The notes beneath the pieces are model-generated. The model searched no databases and had not been told where the DNA came from. It saw only the letters and a list, made by a program, of their open reading frames with translations. From assembly GCF_038967635.1 (NCBI RefSeq), contig NZ_CP152413.1, positions 7,630,001 through 7,694,000 of the forward strand: a stretch of DNA of 64,000 nucleotides. Reading direction: 5' to 3'. Source of the stretch: Bradyrhizobium sp. B124. GTDB lineage: Bacteria; Pseudomonadota; Alphaproteobacteria; Rhizobiales; Xanthobacteraceae. The first letter of the stretch is position 1. Each line of letters begins with the position of its first letter. The position numbers and the translations under genes are program-made. This document shows positions 1 to 8,300 of this stretch, one piece after another.

Positions 1-477
1 CCTGGAACCCACGGCATCGCCCATACCCGAATGGCGACTGAGTCCGCAGTGACGACCACTGGTGCTCATCCGTTTTCGACCGGTCCCGACCAATGTCTGG
101 TCCACAACGGATCTCTCTCCAACCATGCATCGCTTCGGCGTGAGCTTAGGCGCGACGGGATTGTCGTCCAAACCGAGAACGATACTGAGGTCGCCGCGGG
201 GTACCTGGCCCGTGAGTTAAAGCGCGGAAGAACGCTCGGAGAGGCTCTCAAATCAAGCGTGGACGATCTGGACGGATTCTTCACTTTTGTGGTCGGGACC
301 AAGAACGGATTTGGTGTGCTGCGTGATCCGATCGCGTGCAAGCCTGCGGTCATGGCCGAAACCGACGAATATGTGGCGTTTGCTTCCGAGTACAGGAGTC
401 TGACTTGTCTGCCGGGGATCAAAAGCGCGCGGGTGTTCGAGCCAAAGCCCGCAACACCTTACTTCTGGGAGCACTAG
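1..477 (+). CDS. glxB: Class II glutamine amidotransferase-like protein (GlxB/MgsA), first copy, 5' truncated by window edge
   Basis: The reading frame is open from base 1, so the N-terminus, including the expected Met-Cys catalytic start, lies outside the window. The visible 158 residues (HGIAHTRMATESAV, then VHNGSLSNH and GFGVLRDPIACKPAV) match, in the same order, the C-terminal half of the complete copy at 50595-51491. The family is the glutaminase-like domain of glutamate synthase, run as a separate polypeptide. In methylotrophs the same trio is MgsA, MgsB and MgsC, the N-methylglutamate synthase; in rhizobia it is called GlxBCD. The next gene starts 3 bases after the stop, so the genes are co-transcribed. 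The specific substrate (ammonia or methylamine) is inferred from the second copy's neighbour gmaS/glnT, not seen here. Confidence 0.9.
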   Translation, partial: PGTHGIAHTRMATESAVTTTGAHPFSTGPDQCLVHNGSLSNHASLRRELRRDGIVVQTENDTEVAAGYLARELKRGRTLGEALKSSVDDLDGFFTFVVGTKNGFGVLRDPIACKPAVMAETDEYVAFASEYRSLTCLPGIKSARVFEPKPATPYFWEH

Positions 478-479
478 CC

Positions 480-1241
480 ATGAATCAGGTCGAGAGGGCT
501 CAATGGTCGCACCGCGATCTGAAACAGTCCCAGTCATCGAAACAAGCTCGAGAGATCGATCTTCTCACGACGCCGTTGCGTGATCTGAACTCTATGTTGC
601 AGGCGTTTGACAGTGGCACCAAGACCAACGAGGCGTCCTTTCGGGTCCTGAATCCCAACGGCGCACACGCGATTTCCGTGGGCATCAATGCGCCTCTCGA
701 TGTCGAGATCGCGGGCCACGTCGGTTACTATTGTGGAGGCATGAACAAGTGGGCCAGCATCATCATTGACGGCAATGCCGGGCAGGGAGTCGGTGAAAAC
801 ATGATGTCCGGTCTGATCCACGTGAAGGGCGATGCCAGCCAGTGTGCTGGCGCCACCGCACATGGCGGCCTCCTTTTGATCGAGGGGAATGCGAGTGCCC
901 GTTGCGGTATCTCCATGAAAGGAGCGGACATTGTCGTGAAGGGCGGTATTGGCCACTTATCAGGCTTTATGGCTCAGACCGGCCGTCTCGTTTCATTCGG
1001 CGATGCCGGGGAAGCACTGGGCGACTCGATTTACGAGGGCCGCATCTATGTTCGCGGTAAGGTCGAGAGTCTCGGCGCCGACTGTATCGAAAAGGAGTTG
1101 ACGGACGAGCATCGCGCTGAGCTGTTTGCGCTACTCAAACGGGCTGGCGAGGCTCACAATGTAGATGTGTCGGAGTTCCGTCGCTATGGGTCTGCCCGCA
1201 AGCTTTACAACTTCCACATCGACAATGCCGGGGCCTATTGA
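480..1241 (+). CDS. glxC: Glutamate synthase GXGXG-domain protein (GlxC/MgsB), first copy
   Basis: This 253-residue protein has the repetitive Gly-rich beta-helix pattern of the C-terminal domain of glutamate synthase (GHVGYYCGGMN, GNAGQGVGENMMSG, GNASARCGISMKG). In split glutamate synthases and N-methylglutamate synthase it acts as the structural scaffold between glutaminase and FMN subunits. The ATG at 480 follows the glxB stop by two bases; an in-frame extension back to 336 would lie entirely inside glxB and is rejected. The first 40 or so residues are a longer, hydrophilic N-terminal tail absent from the second copy at 51488. The stop overlaps the next start (TGATG). Confidence 0.9.
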   Translation: MNQVERAQWSHRDLKQSQSSKQAREIDLLTTPLRDLNSMLQAFDSGTKTNEASFRVLNPNGAHAISVGINAPLDVEIAGHVGYYCGGMNKWASIIIDGNAGQGVGENMMSGLIHVKGDASQCAGATAHGGLLLIEGNASARCGISMKGADIVVKGGIGHLSGFMAQTGRLVSFGDAGEALGDSIYEGRIYVRGKVESLGADCIEKELTDEHRAELFALLKRAGEAHNVDVSEFRRYGSARKLYNFHIDNAGAY

Positions 1242-2569
1242 TGAACGCGATCGAGAAGACGTGGGGCTATATTCCGCCGCGCCGCTCTGCCACCTTTGAC
1301 GAACATGCGATCGCCGAAATCCGGCGCGCGGCCGCGACCGGCATTTACGATATCCGTGGTGGCGGCACCAAGCGGAAGGTGCCGCATTTCGATGACCTTT
1401 TATTCCTGGGCGCATCAATGTCGCGCTATCCCCTGGAGGGCTATCGAGAACGCTGCGAAACGAGCGTGATCCTTGGTACACGCTTTGCCAAGAAGCCAAT
1501 TGAGCTCGCAATCCCAGTGACGATCGCTGGTATGAGCTTTGGTGCGCTATCGGCGCAGGCCAAAGAAGCGCTCGGCAGGGGAGCCAGTCTGGCGGGAACG
1601 TCGACCACTACTGGCGACGGCGGCATGACGCCAGAAGAGCGAGGCCAGTCGAAGACACTCGTTTATCAATATCTGCCGTCAAGATACGGCATGAACCCGG
1701 ACGATCTGCGCAAGGCGGACGCGATCGAGATCGTCATTGGGCAGGGCGCCAAGCCGGGCGGCGGTGGCATGCTGCTCGGTCAGAAGATTTCTGATCGCGT
1801 TGCAAAGATGCGATCGCTTCCCAAGGGAATAGACCAAAGGTCTGCTTGCCGGCATCCGGACTGGACGGGGGCGGACGATCTGGAAATCAAGATACTTGAG
1901 CTGCGCGAACTGACAAGCTGGGAAAAGCCGATCTATCTGAAAATCGGTGCAAGCCGTCCCTATTACGATGTTGCTCTCGCGGTGAAAGCCGGGGCAGACG
2001 TCGTGGTCCTCGACGGCATGCAGGGCGGTACCGCTGCGACGCAGGACGTCTTCATCGAGCACGTCGGTATTCCGATTCTTTCGGCGATCCGAAGCGCGGT
2101 GCAGTGTTTGCAGGATCTTGGCATGCATCGAAAGGTGCAATTGATTGTGTCTGGCGGGATTCGCAGTGGTGCCGACGTGGCTAAGGCTCTTGCTCTGGGA
2201 GCGGATGCGGTCGCGATCGGGACCGCCGCGTTGATCGCACTCGGTGACAATGATCCCTGCTATGAGCGCGAATACCGTATGTTGGGAACGACCGCGGGCT
2301 GTTATGACGACTGGCACGAGGGCAAAGATCCGGCGGGCATCACCACCCAAGATCCCGCTCTGTCGGCGCGGCTTGATCCGGTCCTGGCTGGGCGCAGGCT
2401 TGCGAACTACCTCAAGGTTATCACGCTCGAGGCCCAAACGATTGCGCGCGCCTGCGGCAAGAGTCGCCTGCGCAACCTGGAGCCAGAGGATCTTGTCGCC
2501 CTGACGGTCGAGGCAGCCGCCATGACACGGCTTCCGCTGGCGGGGACAGATTGGATACCAGGATCCTAG
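1241..2569 (+). CDS. glxD: FMN-binding glutamate synthase-like protein (GlxD/MgsC), first copy
   Basis: A 442-residue protein of the glutamate synthase FMN/TIM-barrel family. Visible marks are the barrel segments VTIAGMSFGALSAQAKEALG, GQGAKPGGGGMLLGQKIS, VVLDGMQGGTAATQDVF and VSGGIRSGADVAKALALGADAV (phosphate-binding loop for FMN). It would catalyse reductive formation of glutamate or N-methylglutamate from the ammonia or methylamine delivered by its partners. The start is the ATG overlapping the glxC stop; the TTG three bases upstream is possible but unnecessary. Its length is identical to the second copy at 52207-53535. It is the last gene of this operon, convergent with the LuxR-type gene only 17 bases away. 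Confidence 0.92.
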   Translation: MNAIEKTWGYIPPRRSATFDEHAIAEIRRAAATGIYDIRGGGTKRKVPHFDDLLFLGASMSRYPLEGYRERCETSVILGTRFAKKPIELAIPVTIAGMSFGALSAQAKEALGRGASLAGTSTTTGDGGMTPEERGQSKTLVYQYLPSRYGMNPDDLRKADAIEIVIGQGAKPGGGGMLLGQKISDRVAKMRSLPKGIDQRSACRHPDWTGADDLEIKILELRELTSWEKPIYLKIGASRPYYDVALAVKAGADVVVLDGMQGGTAATQDVFIEHVGIPILSAIRSAVQCLQDLGMHRKVQLIVSGGIRSGADVAKALALGADAVAIGTAALIALGDNDPCYEREYRMLGTTAGCYDDWHEGKDPAGITTQDPALSARLDPVLAGRRLANYLKVITLEAQTIARACGKSRLRNLEPEDLVALTVEAAAMTRLPLAGTDWIPGS

Positions 2570-2586
2570 CGGGGTGAGCTCGCAGT

Positions 2587-3621
2587 CTACCAGACATCGA
2601 GGCCGCGAGCGCGCTTGCCAGGAGTCTGGGCAAGCAGCAGACCCTCCGACATGGCTCTCGCCGCGAGTTGTGCACGTGAGACACACTCCATCTTCGCGAG
2701 AATGTGCTCGATATGGGTTGATACGGTGCGCGGCGAAACGAACAGATGCTCGGCAATCTGCGGATTGGATGCGCCGGTCGCAACCAGTTGCAAAACCTGT
2801 ATCTCTCTTAGTGAGAGATCGTATGGCCATGGAATGGTCTCTTCAGTTACCAGGACCATGTTGTGCTGGCACGGGATAATTGAAACGCGGTGGCATTGGC
2901 CGGCGTCATCGCTCCACAGGAAGCGCCGTGGCGTCCAGGGCCGGAGCAATTTCAACAGCAGTTGGCGCAACTCGCCTCCTTCGCCGAGATGGGGGCCCGG
3001 CGCGCGTGCCAGCAAGTTAAAGGCCGCACCGCTCGAGGAAATGACGAGTGCAAAGGAAGTCGGAGCTACTCCTTCGGCGATCAGGCGCGGTGTGCGGAGC
3101 CGGTCGCACAACTCGGCCAGAATGGGGCGAAATCGCTGAGTAATTTCTCTGCGCTCATCCGTTGCGGCAGACGAAGCGGTCCAGTTCATATGGATGGCGC
3201 CGACGTAGCGTCCATCTGGTAACCGCAAGCACATAGTCGAGCCCTCGTGGAAACCTGACGGGATGAGATACTCGCGGGCGATCAGAGTATCGGGAAACCA
3301 AAGATCCCAGTCCCGCTCACAGTCCTGCCACCTTAGCGAGCGCGGATCGTCTCGATGCGCGATGGCGAAGGCAGGATTATCTTTCACGAAATCATCGTTG
3401 ATGTGCTCGAGTAGTTTCTCATGATAGCCGTCACTTGCAAGTGTCTGATGAAGGTGGGTCTGAGACAGAGGATCCCAGGCGCTCAACGTGAAAGCAGGGC
3501 ACCTCACCAGGTCGCGGATAAGCCGCGTGACCTCAGCCGTCCTGTCGATCAGTTGCGCGCGTGGGTCGACCGATGCCGCGTCCCACGGGACAATCACCGA
3601 GCTATCCAAGTGCGTCCTCAC
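2587..3621 (-). CDS. LuxR-family transcriptional regulator
   Basis: A 344-residue protein. The C-terminal segment (about residues 275-335) is a LuxR/GerE helix-turn-helix: LSLREIQVLQLVATGASNPQIAEHL followed by SPRTVSTHIEHILAKM. The N-terminal 250 residues look like a GAF-like sensor region but carry no motif I can name; there is no receiver domain Asp/Lys pattern. The start is a GTG (MRTHLDSS). The gene converges on glxD1, with stops 17 bases apart, so it is not in that operon. Regulation of the adjacent glx or amidase genes is possible but only a positional guess. Confidence 0.85.
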   Translation of the reverse strand: MRTHLDSSVIVPWDAASVDPRAQLIDRTAEVTRLIRDLVRCPAFTLSAWDPLSQTHLHQTLASDGYHEKLLEHINDDFVKDNPAFAIAHRDDPRSLRWQDCERDWDLWFPDTLIAREYLIPSGFHEGSTMCLRLPDGRYVGAIHMNWTASSAATDERREITQRFRPILAELCDRLRTPRLIAEGVAPTSFALVISSSGAAFNLLARAPGPHLGEGGELRQLLLKLLRPWTPRRFLWSDDAGQCHRVSIIPCQHNMVLVTEETIPWPYDLSLREIQVLQLVATGASNPQIAEHLFVSPRTVSTHIEHILAKMECVSRAQLAARAMSEGLLLAQTPGKRARGLDVW

Positions 3622-4141
3622 TGCTTCCCCTGGGATGTTGTTTCCGGAAGGGGCCAGCCGGTAGCGTTCGGTCTGATGCTAACTTCTTTTTGCGGGGCTG
3701 TCGTGCCGCCTTAATGGCTGTTTGGGCGGTCTCCAACCCTGCTCATTTGTTGGCTAGTCTACGACAGGTCAGAAGTGTTGGCACCGGCAAATTACCGGTC
3801 CGAGGCACGCTGACTTTAACAAGCCGGCGCTTCATCATCGGCACCAGCGGCTGCTCATGGGTGCATGGAAATGGGCGGCGCCTTGGGACCAGCCGCCGAC
3901 AGTTTTCCGGAACTAACCAGTCCTGAGCCGATCCCGCTGCTGTCCACAAAATCGGTCAAGTGACGTATTGAAGCAAGGTTTTGCGCGTCCGAAGCTGCGG
4001 CAATCGCAGCGTTGGATTTGAGCAATATCAAGGAGGCGCTGGGCGAGAAGGAGCCTTGGTAGCCACCTATAACATGCTCATCAGCGCGACAATGAAGGGA
4101 TGATCGGCCAATAGCTGCGATCAAACCAAGCGGAGACGACT
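3622..4141. other. Intergenic stretch with no intact gene
   Basis: About 520 bases between the divergent LuxR-type gene and the small zinc-ribbon gene. No reading frame here looks like a real protein. On the plus strand near 3820-3880 a short run reads RRFIIGTSGCSWVHGNG, resembling the N-terminus of DUF72 proteins (usually IGTSGWSY), which could be a remnant. It should hold the promoter of the LuxR-type gene. Confidence 0.5.
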
Positions 4142-4366
4142 ATGCGCCAATCCTCGGAAAGTCTCGAAAATCGCAGAGCCAAGCGATGCGCCGTCTGCAA
4201 TGGCAGGTTTGGTCTTATCCGGTACTACTCATGGCGGATCCCCCTCTGCTCCAAGAAGTGCCTTGATCGTTTCAGATCCCGCCGAGAGGCTGACGGCGCC
4301 TGGCTAGGCAAACTCATCGCCGGAAGACCGACAAAGCGATCGACGATTCAAGCAGAGACCGCGTGA
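4142..4366 (+). CDS. Small zinc-ribbon-like protein
   Basis: A 74-residue basic protein with a CxxC (CAVCNGRFG) and a CxxxC (CSKKC) pair about 19 residues apart, a spacing that could bind one zinc ion. It is of the kind often annotated as hypothetical in Bradyrhizobium relatives. Function is unknown; a nucleic-acid or protein-binding role is possible from the charge and the Cys pairs. It stands alone upstream of the amide transporter operon, separated by 220 bases containing a candidate operator. The ATG at 4142 keeps both Cys pairs. Confidence 0.6.
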   Translation: MRQSSESLENRRAKRCAVCNGRFGLIRYYSWRIPLCSKKCLDRFRSRREADGAWLGKLIAGRPTKRSTIQAETA

Positions 4367-4470
4367 TTTTTCTGCGGCATCGGGCGGTCTGATCCGCAGC
4401 GAAGGTGGAGCTTTGGGAGGCGCCGCCTGTACCGGCTGCGTCGAGGCAGAACATTTTCGCGTCGCGTCAG

Positions 4471-4505
4471 TTGCATGAAGTAAAAATGACTTGCATAAAA
4501 TGCAA
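4471..4505 (+). promoter_or_regulatory. Candidate operator/promoter of the amide-transport and amidase operon
   Basis: TTGCAT occurs at 4471-4476 and again at 4491-4496, 20 bases apart. The second copy forms a perfect inverted repeat with ATGCAA (TTGCAT-AAA-ATGCAA, 4491-4505). The first TTGCAT with CATAAA 17 bases later could also act as weak -35/-10 boxes. The site lies about 80 bases upstream of the binding-protein gene. The most likely ligand is the XRE-cupin regulator encoded at the operon's end (inference). Confidence 0.45.
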
Positions 4506-4586
4506 ACCAGGGATACGGTTTTTTCATCGGTGGCGCAGCCGGGTCCATCCGACCGATCTCAATAAGCGCAGGAGGAGGATGCTGAA

Positions 4587-5873
4587 ATGACTTCAAAGCT
4601 GACCAGACGGACAGTGACAGCGGGCCTTGGTGCAGGCTTGGCGATGCCGTGGATTGTGCGGTCACATGCGGCAGGCGGGAAGCCCATCGTGATTGGAATT
4701 CCAGCCGCGCAGACGTCGGCCGCGGGGGTGGCTGATCACTTGGATTTTGTCCAGGGTACAACGCTCGCGGTTGAGGAAATCAATGCCGCCGGCGGCGTGC
4801 TCGGCCGTGAGCTGAAGATATTCACAGTCGACATCGATGTTCTCTCGCCGGAAAGCAGCAAGCAGGCGGTTGCCGCGTGCGTTGACGCGAAAGTCGATGC
4901 CATCTCCTTTGCATTTACCCTCGTTCCGGTGCCGGCGATGGACGCATCCGTCAAATACAAGTGTCCCTGGATTCACGGTAGCGCGCAACGTGCGGGAAGC
5001 GAGGCCGTCAAGAACAATCCCGAAAAGTATAGCCACGTCTTCCAGACACCACCCTCGGAGGTCGACTACGGTTGGACCTATCCGATCTGGCTTGAACATG
5101 AAGAGAAGAGGGGTGTCTGGAAGCCAAAGAACCGAAAGGTCCACATCGTCCAGGAGCAGGTCGCCTACTGCCAAACGATTTCTAAGGCGGCGCAAGAAGC
5201 ATTCAAGAAGCGCGGCAACTTTGAGGTGGCGCGCATCACCGACATTCAGTTTCCGGTCCAGGACTGGGCGCCCGTCATTCGCGAGATGAAGGAAGTCGGT
5301 GCGGCAGCCATCATGGTCGATCATTGGGTGGCGGCTGAATATGCCGCCTTCTGCAAGCAGTTCGTCGCCGATCCTGTGCCGGATTCTCTGGTTTATCTCC
5401 AGTATGGCCCGTCGCAACCGGAGTTTCTGCAACTGGCGGGCAACTCTGCCAATGGCTTTGTCTGGTCAACGACGATGGGCCTCTATGCAGATGAGCAGGG
5501 CCGCGAGTTCGCGCGCAAGTACAAGAAACGCTTCCCGGGGATCATGGGATTTGCCTATCCCAGCATCTCGTATGATCAGACCTACTACCTGAAGAAAGCA
5601 TGGGAGGCGGTGGGCGATCCCCGGAAGTTCAAGGAGGTCTGCGACTGGATTCGAGCCAACCCCCAGCGCGGCGTCAGTGGGTTCATGAACATGAACAACG
5701 CCTATCAGGAAAGCTTCCACTTCCCGAACAATGGCGGTGACACGCTCCAGGTGTCGGAGATCGATAAGGGGGTGTCTCAGCTCTACTTCCAGGTTCAGAA
5801 CGTGGAGCACAAGCTGATCTTCCCGAACGAAGTTGCTGAGTCGAAGCTTCAAAAAGCCCCCTGGTGGTCCTGA
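4587..5873 (+). CDS. ABC transporter substrate-binding protein (amide/urea/branched-chain amino acid type)
   Basis: A 428-residue periplasmic binding protein of the type I Peripla_BP family that serves urea, short-chain amide and branched-chain amino acid transporters. The N-terminus carries a twin-arginine signal (LTRRTVTAGLGAGLAMPWIV) with cleavage near SHAAG, then the family opening PIVIGIPAAQTSAAGVADHLDF. A strong Shine-Dalgarno (AGGAGG at about 4570) precedes the ATG. It is the first gene of an operon running to about 15.1 kb, together with its ATPases, permeases and dimethylformamidase-like enzymes. The context argues for a small N-substituted formamide or amide as ligand, not an amino acid; this is inference. 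Confidence 0.9.
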   Translation: MTSKLTRRTVTAGLGAGLAMPWIVRSHAAGGKPIVIGIPAAQTSAAGVADHLDFVQGTTLAVEEINAAGGVLGRELKIFTVDIDVLSPESSKQAVAACVDAKVDAISFAFTLVPVPAMDASVKYKCPWIHGSAQRAGSEAVKNNPEKYSHVFQTPPSEVDYGWTYPIWLEHEEKRGVWKPKNRKVHIVQEQVAYCQTISKAAQEAFKKRGNFEVARITDIQFPVQDWAPVIREMKEVGAAAIMVDHWVAAEYAAFCKQFVADPVPDSLVYLQYGPSQPEFLQLAGNSANGFVWSTTMGLYADEQGREFARKYKKRFPGIMGFAYPSISYDQTYYLKKAWEAVGDPRKFKEVCDWIRANPQRGVSGFMNMNNAYQESFHFPNNGGDTLQVSEIDKGVSQLYFQVQNVEHKLIFPNEVAESKLQKAPWWS

Positions 5874-6643
5874 TGTTGAAGAGCTCGCACGAGAACCGAT
5901 CGTGGGACAACAATCCGTCTCAGCCGCTGTTCTCGTGCAGCGGCATCCATCTCGATCTCGGCGGACGGGAGATCCTTCGGGATATCAACGTTAACGTCGG
6001 GGTCGGGGAGGTGCTTGGCGTTATTGGCCCGAACGGTGCCGGCAAGACCAGCCTCTTCGAGGTGCTGTCGGGACGAATGGCGCCGAAAAGCGGCAAAGTC
6101 ACCTTCAAGGGCGAGGACGTCACCTCGCTGCCGCTGCACAAGAGGGCCAGGCTCGGGATCGGTCGCACATATCAGACACCCGTCATTCCGGAAGAGTTGA
6201 CGGTCGGCGAAACATTCAAAGCGGCGCGACAAGCATTTCCGCCATATCTGACAAAGTTCGACGCGGAGTACGGCGCGGAACTCGTCAACTTGAAAGTCGA
6301 CGAGGACGTGCCGACGGCTCAGCTTGAAACGCTGAACCGCCGAAAGCTTCTGCTCGCCTGCCTCTTGATGCGCAGGCCCTCGCTCTTGCTCATGGATGAG
6401 CCGGCAGCCGGTCTGATCAACTCCGAAGTAGAGGAGATCGATTTTCTTCTTCGGCTGCTATCAAAGGAGATGAACATCGCGATCATCATCGTCGAACACC
6501 GAATTGAGCTTTTGGGGACGATTGCCGATCGCGTCATGGTGATGGACGCAGGCGAGGTGATCTCGGAAGGCTCCATGGCGAAGGTGCTCTCTGATCCAAA
6601 GGTCCACGCGGCTTATTTTGAAAACGTAGACGAGGCAGCCTGA
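5873..6643 (+). CDS. ABC transporter ATP-binding protein (LivG/UrtD type) with degenerate signature motif
   Basis: A 256-residue ABC ATPase. Walker A is GPNGAGKT at residues 52-59 and Walker B LLLMDEP ends at 177, followed by AAGL and a VEH switch histidine. The LSGGQ-type signature expected just before Walker B reads LETLN (151-155), so this subunit's contribution to one ATP site looks degenerate. The chosen ATG overlaps the binding-protein stop (TGATG); a GTG nine bases upstream is an alternative. It pairs with the LivF/UrtE-type ATPase encoded next, one base after its stop. Confidence 0.9.
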   Translation: MLKSSHENRSWDNNPSQPLFSCSGIHLDLGGREILRDINVNVGVGEVLGVIGPNGAGKTSLFEVLSGRMAPKSGKVTFKGEDVTSLPLHKRARLGIGRTYQTPVIPEELTVGETFKAARQAFPPYLTKFDAEYGAELVNLKVDEDVPTAQLETLNRRKLLLACLLMRRPSLLLMDEPAAGLINSEVEEIDFLLRLLSKEMNIAIIIVEHRIELLGTIADRVMVMDAGEVISEGSMAKVLSDPKVHAAYFENVDEAA

Positions 6644-6644
6644 C

Positions 6645-7412
6645 ATGAACGTCATGCAGCAGGATTTCGGCCGGGCGGCGCATCCGCAAGTTCACCGACG
6701 TGAGGTGCTCAACGTGTCCGGCCTGTCGGCCGGATATGGGCCGATGAGAGTCATCCATGACCTCGACCTGATCGTCAGCTCCGGAGAGCGGATCGGCATT
6801 GTGGGTCTTAACGGCCACGGGAAGTCGACGTTGTTCTACGCAATCGCCGGACTGACAGGATGGCAACGAGGATCGATAAAGTTGAACGGCGTTGAGGTTG
6901 GCCGTACGCGCAGCCAGGGTCCGGGACGCTACACGCATCAGATCGTGCGCACAGGCCTCGCCCTCATACCGCAGGGAGACGAGATTTTTCACGGTCTGTC
7001 CGTCGAAGAACATCTTGATTCCGGCGCGTTCACCCCGCGCTCCTGGCGCGAGCGCAAAGAACGCAAAGAGCGCATTCTGCAGATATTTCCGCCTCTGAAA
7101 AAGCTGATGAGCGTTCCGGTTGGACGACTGTCGGGTGGCGAGCGTCGGATGGTGTCGATCGGCCGGGGCCTGATGGGAGAAGCGTCGCTCTTCCTTATCG
7201 ATGAACCTTCACTCGGGCTCGCGCCAAAAATCGGAAAAAACGTGATCGACGCGCTGATGGCGCTCGATCTCGGTGGGGCAGCGATGGTGATCGCCGAGCA
7301 GAACGTGTCCCTCTTGGAGGGGCGTGTTGACCGTATCATCGGGATGCATGTGGGCAAGCTGAAAGGCGAAGCCTCGGCTGCGCTGATGCTGCATGACCAC
7401 GGAAAGGCGTGA
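6645..7412 (+). CDS. ABC transporter ATP-binding protein (LivF/UrtE type)
   Basis: A 255-residue ABC ATPase with Walker A GLNGHGKS (54-61), an intact signature LSGGE, and Walker B FLIDEPSLGLAPKI typical of the LivF/UrtE branch. It forms the second nucleotide-binding subunit with the upstream ATPase whose signature motif is degenerate, so the dimer probably has one canonical and one weak ATP site. It starts one base after the previous stop and ends three bases before the first permease gene, so translation is coupled. Confidence 0.92.
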   Translation: MNVMQQDFGRAAHPQVHRREVLNVSGLSAGYGPMRVIHDLDLIVSSGERIGIVGLNGHGKSTLFYAIAGLTGWQRGSIKLNGVEVGRTRSQGPGRYTHQIVRTGLALIPQGDEIFHGLSVEEHLDSGAFTPRSWRERKERKERILQIFPPLKKLMSVPVGRLSGGERRMVSIGRGLMGEASLFLIDEPSLGLAPKIGKNVIDALMALDLGGAAMVIAEQNVSLLEGRVDRIIGMHVGKLKGEASAALMLHDHGKA

Positions 7413-7415
7413 GCG

Positions 7416-8297
7416 ATGGATATCTGGTTCGTCGTCAGCAATACGATCGTCCTGGCGTGCATTTATGGCACGCTTGCGATCGGCGTATCCATCACCTGGT
7501 CAAGCCTGGGGCTGCTAAACCTCGCTTATGGGTTCATCTTTGCCTTTGCGGGTTATGGAGCTTGGCTATTTGCCCAGCACGTATCGAGTTGGGGTCCTGC
7601 CGTTCTCGCAAGCGGCGTTCTGTCGGGGGCTCTGGGCGGGCTCTTTGTATGCGCCTTGGCCTTCATTCCCATCCACGACAAGCCGAACTTTACGATCCGG
7701 GGACTGATTGCGACGCTCGCGATAAACTTGATCGGGACACAGTCTCTGCTCTGGTGGTTTGGTCCGCGCTCCAAAAGCTTGCCCGAGATATTCGGGACCT
7801 GGAAGTTCTCCCTGTCCGGAATGACATTGACGGCTGACAAGGTCGGGAACGTTATCACTTCGGTTGTCATGCTTCTGCTTGTGCTCAGATGGATGCGATC
7901 GAGCCGGCGCGGACTTGAGATCAGGGCCATGATGATGAATCCGCATGCCGCCTCGATTGTCGGCATCGGCGTGAGGCGGACATCGTTCTACGTGATGGCG
8001 CTCACAGGGGCCTTGGCGGGCTTGGCTGCGGTCCTTCTATCCCAGACCTATTACATTTCGCCCTTCGGCGGCCTTACGGCGATGATCAAGGCCGTCAGTA
8101 TTGCGCTATGCGGCGGACTTGGAAGCGTGCAGGGCGCAGTCATTGCAGCGGTGGTGCTTGGTCTAAATGAGGCGCTCACAACAGTCTCCATAGGCGGCCG
8201 CTACGTTCTGATCACGCAATTCCTGATGATCATTCTAATCCTGCTGGTGCGCCCGAGAGGGATCGCTGGAATTCTTGACCGGGCGAGAGAGGCTTAA
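7416..8297 (+). CDS. ABC transporter permease (LivH/UrtB type)
   Basis: A 293-residue polytopic inner-membrane protein of the branched-chain amino acid/urea permease family. It opens with a hydrophobic helix and the family pattern SLGLLNLAYGFIFAFAGYGAW. The conserved cytoplasmic loop for ATPase coupling is recognisable as RRGLEIRAMMMNPHAASIVG followed by GALAGLAAVLL. The C-terminus VRPRGIAGI is usual for the family. It forms the translocation channel with the next gene's product. Confidence 0.92.
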   Translation: MDIWFVVSNTIVLACIYGTLAIGVSITWSSLGLLNLAYGFIFAFAGYGAWLFAQHVSSWGPAVLASGVLSGALGGLFVCALAFIPIHDKPNFTIRGLIATLAINLIGTQSLLWWFGPRSKSLPEIFGTWKFSLSGMTLTADKVGNVITSVVMLLLVLRWMRSSRRGLEIRAMMMNPHAASIVGIGVRRTSFYVMALTGALAGLAAVLLSQTYYISPFGGLTAMIKAVSIALCGGLGSVQGAVIAAVVLGLNEALTTVSIGGRYVLITQFLMIILILLVRPRGIAGILDRAREA

Positions 8298-8300
8298 AGC

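Noticed and set aside
336..479. Longer N-terminus for GlxC copy 1
   Set aside because: The extension reads the glxB coding sequence in another frame; the ATG at 480 is the operon-typical start.
1679..2830. 383-codon minus-strand frame opposite glxD and the LuxR gene end
   Set aside because: It overlaps two well-supported genes and its translation is Arg/Pro-rich without motifs.
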